Assembly (NCBI GenBank): GCA_965214945.1
Contig: OZ244029.1
Coordinates: 248,001 to 312,000, forward strand
Length of the DNA stretch: 64,000 nucleotides
Direction of reading: 5' to 3'
Source: JAAXHB01 sp965214945
GTDB lineage: Bacteria; Actinomycetota; Acidimicrobiia; Acidimicrobiales; Aldehydirespiratoraceae
The notes beneath the pieces were generated by a model, which was not told the origin of the DNA, did not search any database, and saw only the letters and a list, made by a program, of their open reading frames with translations. Shown here piece after piece: positions 60,538 through 64,000 of the stretch; position 1 is the first letter of the stretch; each line of letters begins with the position of its first letter. The position numbers and the translations under genes are program-made.

Positions 60538-61374
60538 ATGAACATCACAATGGCCGTGGGCGACACCGACGCCAGCGAATATGTCGAGCCGCGTCGCAAG
60601 AAACTAAAGCGCAAGATCTATGAGCCTGAGCTGGCTCGCCTACAGGAGGAGCTGGCCCGACTCCAGCGCTGGATTCAGCATCAAGGCCTCAAGGTGGTGG
60701 TCATCTTCGAAGGCCGAGACGCCGCCGGCAAGGGAGGCGTCATCAAGCGCATCACCGAGCGCTTAAACCCCAGGATTGTGCGAGTCGTCGCCTTGGGCAC
60801 GCCGAGCGACCGTCAGAAGACTCAATGGTGGTTCCAGCGCTACGTGGCCGAGCTTCCCGCCGCGGGCGAGATGGTGCTGTTCGATCGAAGCTGGTACAAC
60901 CGCGGCCTGGTCGAGCCGGTGATGGGCTTCTGCACCAGCGAGGAGTACCGGGAGTTCCTGCGGTCGTGCCCGGAGTTCGAGCGGATGCTGGTGCGCTCCG
61001 GGATCATTCTGATCAAGTACTGGTTCTCGGTCAGCGACGCCGAACAGGAGCGCCGCTTCCAGAGCAGGATGGCCGATCCGGTCAAGCGCTGGAAGCTGTC
61101 GCCGATGGACTTGGAGGGCCGGGCCCGGTGGGTGGAGTTCTCTAAAGCCAAGGACATCCTGTTCGCTCACACCGACATCAAGCAGGCCCCGTGGTACGTC
61201 GTCAACGCCGACAACAAGAAGGCCGCGCGGCTCAACTGCATGTCGCACCTGCTTCAGCAGATCCCCTATGAGGCGCTGCCATGGGAGGACGTCGAGCTGC
61301 CCGAGCGCCAGTCAGGCGTGGGCTACATACGTCCGCCGATGTCGGATCAGACGTTCGTTACCGAGCGGTACTGA
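60538..61374 (+). CDS. ppk2: Polyphosphate kinase 2 (PPK2)
   Basis: A 278-residue PPK2-family kinase that phosphorylates nucleoside phosphates with polyphosphate. Walker A is FEGRDAAGKGGVIKRI; the Walker B/lid region is LFDRSWYNRGLVEPVMGFC; KLSPMDLEGRARW follows. Length and motif order fit the single-domain class I type, acting on nucleoside diphosphates. TAACAT lies 8 nt before the ATG, with no ribosome site. Confidence 0.92.
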   Translation: MNITMAVGDTDASEYVEPRRKKLKRKIYEPELARLQEELARLQRWIQHQGLKVVVIFEGRDAAGKGGVIKRITERLNPRIVRVVALGTPSDRQKTQWWFQRYVAELPAAGEMVLFDRSWYNRGLVEPVMGFCTSEEYREFLRSCPEFERMLVRSGIILIKYWFSVSDAEQERRFQSRMADPVKRWKLSPMDLEGRARWVEFSKAKDILFAHTDIKQAPWYVVNADNKKAARLNCMSHLLQQIPYEALPWEDVELPERQSGVGYIRPPMSDQTFVTERY

Positions 61375-61506
61375 CCCGGGCTGCACCGGCACCGACCCGG
61401 GCTTCACCGGCAGCTTGCTCTGGCTGCATGTTGCCGAAACGACGGCCAGCTGACAGTGCCGAGCGGTCCGGCGGCTGGTTGAACTGTCCCGAGCGGTGGC
61501 AGGCAG

Positions 61507-62181
61507 CTAGCTGACGCGGGCTCGCAGGAACGCCACGGCGCGGCCCCAGGCCGTCTGCCAGGCCTGCTCGTCGTAGGCCCCAAGCGGGTCGTGCCAGTTC
61601 CCGAATCCGTGCGCCGTTCCTGGATATACGTGGAACGTCACATCCTTGCCCATGCCGCGCAGATCAGACGCCAGGGCTGCGCAGGCGTCAGGCGGGAAGA
61701 AGTTGTCAGTCTCAGCGAAGTGGCCCTCCACAGCGGCTGCCAGGTTCGACCAGTCGAGCGTGTCGTCGCCCAGCGGCGCTCCGTAGAACGGCGCAGCGGC
61801 CGACACGCGGCCACCTTCCAGAGCGGCGATGCGCAGCGTCAGCAGCCCGCCCATGCAGAAGCCGACCACGCCCACGGTCGAAGACGAGCAGGCATCGTGT
61901 CCGAGCAGGAAGTCGATAGCCGCCGACATGTCCTGAGCGGCCCGCTCCGGCGGGAGGCCCATCATCAGCTCTCCGGCCTTGTCCATCTCGTCGTGAGCCG
62001 CCATCTCGCCGCGGTACAGGTCGGGCGCAAGCGCCGCAAACCCCTCCTCGGCGAGCAGGTCGCACACCTCCTTGATCTGAGGCACCAGCCCCCACCATTC
62101 CTGCAGCACCAACACCCCGGGCCCGACGCCTGCCAGGTACCCGCGTGCGGCTGTTCCCGTGAACTCGACCATCTCACCCAT
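61507..62181 (-). CDS. Dienelactone hydrolase family protein
   Basis: A 224-residue alpha/beta hydrolase. VLVLQEWWGLVPQIKEV, the nucleophile Cys in VGVVGFCMGGLL, Asp in HFAETDNFFPP and the His of GTAHGFGN give the Cys-Asp-His triad of dienelactone hydrolases, which open cyclic lactones in aromatic degradation. Here there is no aromatic pathway beside it. The ATG at 62181 is used; the upstream reading to 62217 adds a poorly conserved tail. It is divergent from prfA. The 61375-61506 gap shows no gene. Confidence 0.82.
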   Translation of the reverse strand: MGEMVEFTGTAARGYLAGVGPGVLVLQEWWGLVPQIKEVCDLLAEEGFAALAPDLYRGEMAAHDEMDKAGELMMGLPPERAAQDMSAAIDFLLGHDACSSSTVGVVGFCMGGLLTLRIAALEGGRVSAAAPFYGAPLGDDTLDWSNLAAAVEGHFAETDNFFPPDACAALASDLRGMGKDVTFHVYPGTAHGFGNWHDPLGAYDEQAWQTAWGRAVAFLRARVS

Positions 62182-62218
62182 GGCTAAGATTCTGACACAG
62201 CCTGGCTGTCGGCACAAC

Positions 62219-62224
62219 TAGCCT
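62219..62224 (+). promoter_or_regulatory. -10 box TAGCCT for prfA
   Basis: TAGCCT ends exactly 7 nt before the prfA ATG at 62232, with no ribosome site. Confidence 0.5.
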
Positions 62225-62231
62225 CGCGGCC

Positions 62232-63293
62232 ATGCTGGAGCGGATCGCCGGGCTCGCAGACGAACTGCGCGCCGTCGAGGCACGCTTAGGTGATCCCGCT
62301 GTGCGGTCCGACCCGAGCCGTCTGGCCGAGCTGGGGCGCCGTTTCAAGCGGCTCGACGAAATCGTTGCCGTCGGGCGCAGCCTCGAGTCGGCGTCCGACG
62401 ACCTCGACGAAGCCCGGCGGATGCTCAGCGACACCTCCGACAGCGACGACCGGGCGGAGCTGCGTGCCCTGATCGAGGAACTCGACCGGGATATTTCGTC
62501 CTCAGAGGACAGGCTTCGGGCGTTGCTGCTGCCGAAGGACCCCAACGCGGGGCGCAGCGTGATCGTGGAGATCCGAGGCACGGCCGGAGGCGACGAGGCC
62601 AACCTGTTCGCCCGCGACCTGCTTGCCATGTACCAGGCCTTCGCCAAGCGCCGAGGCTGGCGGCTGGAGAGGCTCTCAGGGTCGGCGTCGGGCCTGGGGG
62701 GCTTCTCTGAGGTGAGCGTGCTGATCGCCGGCCACAGCGCTTGGACCCGCATGAAGCACGAGGCGGGCCCGCACCGAGTGCAACGGGTGCCGGTCACAGA
62801 ATCGCAGGGCCGCGTCCACACAAGCGCCGCCACCGTGACCGTGCTGCCCGAGCCCGATGAGATGGAGCTTCAGGTCGACGACGCCGACCTCGACTGGCAG
62901 GTCTTCAGGTCGTCGGGGCCCGGTGGCCAGTCGGTCAACACGACCGACTCCGCGGTGCGGCTGACGCATGTCCCTACCGGGACGGTCGTCACTATGCAAG
63001 ACGAGAAGAGCCAGCTCCAGAACCGGCAGAAGGCGCTGCGGGTGTTGCGCGCCCGGCTGCTCAGGGTTCAGCGGGAACGGGCCTCGGCCGAGCAGTCGCA
63101 GATGCGCCGGCACCAAACCGGTGGCGGCGACCGCTCTGAGAAGATCCGCACCTACAACGTGCGGGAGAACCGCGTCACCGACCACCGCATCGGGCTCACG
63201 GTGTACAAGCTCGACCGGGTGCTCGCAGGAGAGCTCGATGAGATCAGCGACGCGCTGGTGTTCGCCGAGCAGCGGGAGCTGCTCCGCGGCTGA
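62232..63293 (+). CDS. prfA: Peptide chain release factor 1
   Basis: A 353-residue RF1 that reads UAA and UAG stop codons and triggers release. The stop-recognising PxT motif appears as RVPVTESQGRVHTS, and the catalytic GGQ as SGPGGQSVNTTDS, inside the tRNA-acceptor domain. EIRGTAGGDEANLFARDLL is the conserved middle segment. It has its own leaderless promoter and is followed by prmC, which methylates the GGQ glutamine, with only 4 bp between. Confidence 0.95.
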   Translation: MLERIAGLADELRAVEARLGDPAVRSDPSRLAELGRRFKRLDEIVAVGRSLESASDDLDEARRMLSDTSDSDDRAELRALIEELDRDISSSEDRLRALLLPKDPNAGRSVIVEIRGTAGGDEANLFARDLLAMYQAFAKRRGWRLERLSGSASGLGGFSEVSVLIAGHSAWTRMKHEAGPHRVQRVPVTESQGRVHTSAATVTVLPEPDEMELQVDDADLDWQVFRSSGPGGQSVNTTDSAVRLTHVPTGTVVTMQDEKSQLQNRQKALRVLRARLLRVQRERASAEQSQMRRHQTGGGDRSEKIRTYNVRENRVTDHRIGLTVYKLDRVLAGELDEISDALVFAEQRELLRG

Positions 63294-63297
63294 CCCG

Positions 63298-64000
63298 ATG
63301 TGGCGACAGCTCTTCGACGACGCATGCCAAAGCCTGGCCGAAGCGGGCTCCAACACCCCGCAGATCGACGCACGCCGGATGATGGAGACCGCCGCGGCGC
63401 TGCGCCCCGGCGAGTTCCACGATGTGCTTGGGCGCCCCGCGCCGGCGTGGGCGGCGGCGCACTTCCACGTGATGATGACGCGGCGCTGCGCCGGCGAGCC
63501 GCTGCAGTACGCCGTGGGCAGCTGGGGATTCCGCTCACTGGATCTGCTGGTCGACCACCGTGTGCTGATCCCGCGACCCGAGACCGAGACCACAGCCGGC
63601 TGGGCCATCGTCGAGGCCCGGCGACGCGAGAGCGAGGGGCGGGTTGCCGTGGCCGACCTGGGCACCGGCTCGGGGGCGATCGCTCTGTCCGTGGCCGTGG
63701 AGTGCCCGCGGGCGCGGGTGTTCGCCACTGACGTGTCGCCGGACGCCCTCGCGGTGGCACGGGCCAACCTCGCGGGCCTAGGCAGGGCCGCCACGCGGGT
63801 GACGCTTCACTCCGGCGACTGGTTCGATGCTCTCGACCCCGAGCTTCAAGGAGCGTTCGACGTGATCGTGTCCAACCCGCCCTATGTGGGCTGCGACGAG
63901 CGACTGCCGCCTGAGGTGGGCGACTGGGAGCCGCCGTTGGCGCTGCGTGCCGGCCCCGAAGGAACTGAGCATGTCGCACACCTCATCAGCGAGGCGCCTG
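63298..64000 (+). CDS. prmC: Release factor glutamine methyltransferase PrmC (5' part)
   Basis: The frame runs off the window end. PrmC methylates the glutamine of the release-factor GGQ motif. Visible: the N-terminal helical domain (LFDDACQSLAEAG), substrate loop DHRVLIPRPETE, AdoMet motif VADLGTGSGAIALS, and catalytic NPPY in VSNPPYVGCDERLPPEV. The ATG at 63298 begins 4 bp after the prfA stop, so the two are co-transcribed, as in many bacteria. The missing 3' end is about 50 residues. Confidence 0.93.
   Translation, partial: MWRQLFDDACQSLAEAGSNTPQIDARRMMETAAALRPGEFHDVLGRPAPAWAAAHFHVMMTRRCAGEPLQYAVGSWGFRSLDLLVDHRVLIPRPETETTAGWAIVEARRRESEGRVAVADLGTGSGAIALSVAVECPRARVFATDVSPDALAVARANLAGLGRAATRVTLHSGDWFDALDPELQGAFDVIVSNPPYVGCDERLPPEVGDWEPPLALRAGPEGTEHVAHLISEAP

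Noticed and set aside
61375..61506. Possible short gene with GACCCGGGCT(G/T)CACCGGC repeats
   Set aside because: Only an imperfect tandem repeat and no sensible frame; treated as intergenic.

Overview
The window is 64 kb of high-GC DNA that reads like the chromosome of an actinobacterium, most plausibly an Acidimicrobiia-type lineage. The grounds are strong G/C third-position bias, frequent GTG starts, LLM-class (F420/FMN) oxidoreductases, menaquinone genes, AddAB-type recombination nucleases, class II GlpX, PPK2 and a likely actinobacterial BsaP-like zinc ribbon. The lineage is an inference. Many genes have a TANNNT -10 hexamer exactly 6-8 nt before the start codon and no Shine-Dalgarno, the arrangement expected of leaderless transcripts; I used this to choose several starts.

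Layout. 1-3.1 kb: 3' end of a LigD-type polymerase domain, a DPPF-type DNA methyltransferase with a coding-like fragment behind it, and a polymorphic-toxin-like protein with EF-hand-like loops. 3.2-12.8 kb: aminotransferase/omega-amidase pair, acyl-CoA ligase, PsuG translationally coupled to a cytochrome P450, RmuC, an LLM oxidoreductase and a CopD-like membrane protein. 12.9-19.4 kb: a beta-propeller-like protein, a short-chain dehydrogenase remnant, an AT-richer AAA/DUF4143 ATPase behind a three-unit 23-bp iteron array, enoyl-CoA hydratase and acyl-CoA ligase, and a VapBC-type pair whose toxin is truncated. 19.6-30.6 kb: two PLP enzymes of the cysteine synthase/threonine synthase fold, then addB-addA and a small membrane protein. 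30.6-37.4 kb: menF-menD-menC, in which menF carries an N-terminal MerR-like region, then a histidine phosphatase and a nucleotidyltransferase ending in a strong hairpin.

37.5-55.0 kb is a catabolic neighbourhood: a three-subunit molybdenum hydroxylase, a gamma-glutamyltransferase-like Ntn hydrolase, a GntR regulator facing a NitT/TauT-type ABC transporter across a palindrome that covers both -10 boxes, an LLM oxidoreductase, an enamidase-like amidohydrolase, an HMG-CoA-synthase/DUF35 fusion that lacks the expected cysteines, a thiolase, a TIGR04255 protein and a double CaiB-type CoA transferase. Together these suggest uptake, hydroxylation, reduction, ring opening and CoA-dependent cleavage of an N-heterocyclic or amide compound. 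The substrate is not shown by the sequence.

55.0-64.0 kb is mostly housekeeping: a DUF2238 membrane protein, BsaP-like protein, glpX, a duplicated-domain acidic protein, a frameshifted acidic membrane-anchored gene, a J-domain protein, a small hydrolase, ppk2, dienelactone hydrolase, prfA and the start of prmC. Short recent-looking tandem duplications of 15-36 bp recur across the window, within genes almost always in multiples of three. No rRNA, tRNA, CRISPR array or transposase was recognised.
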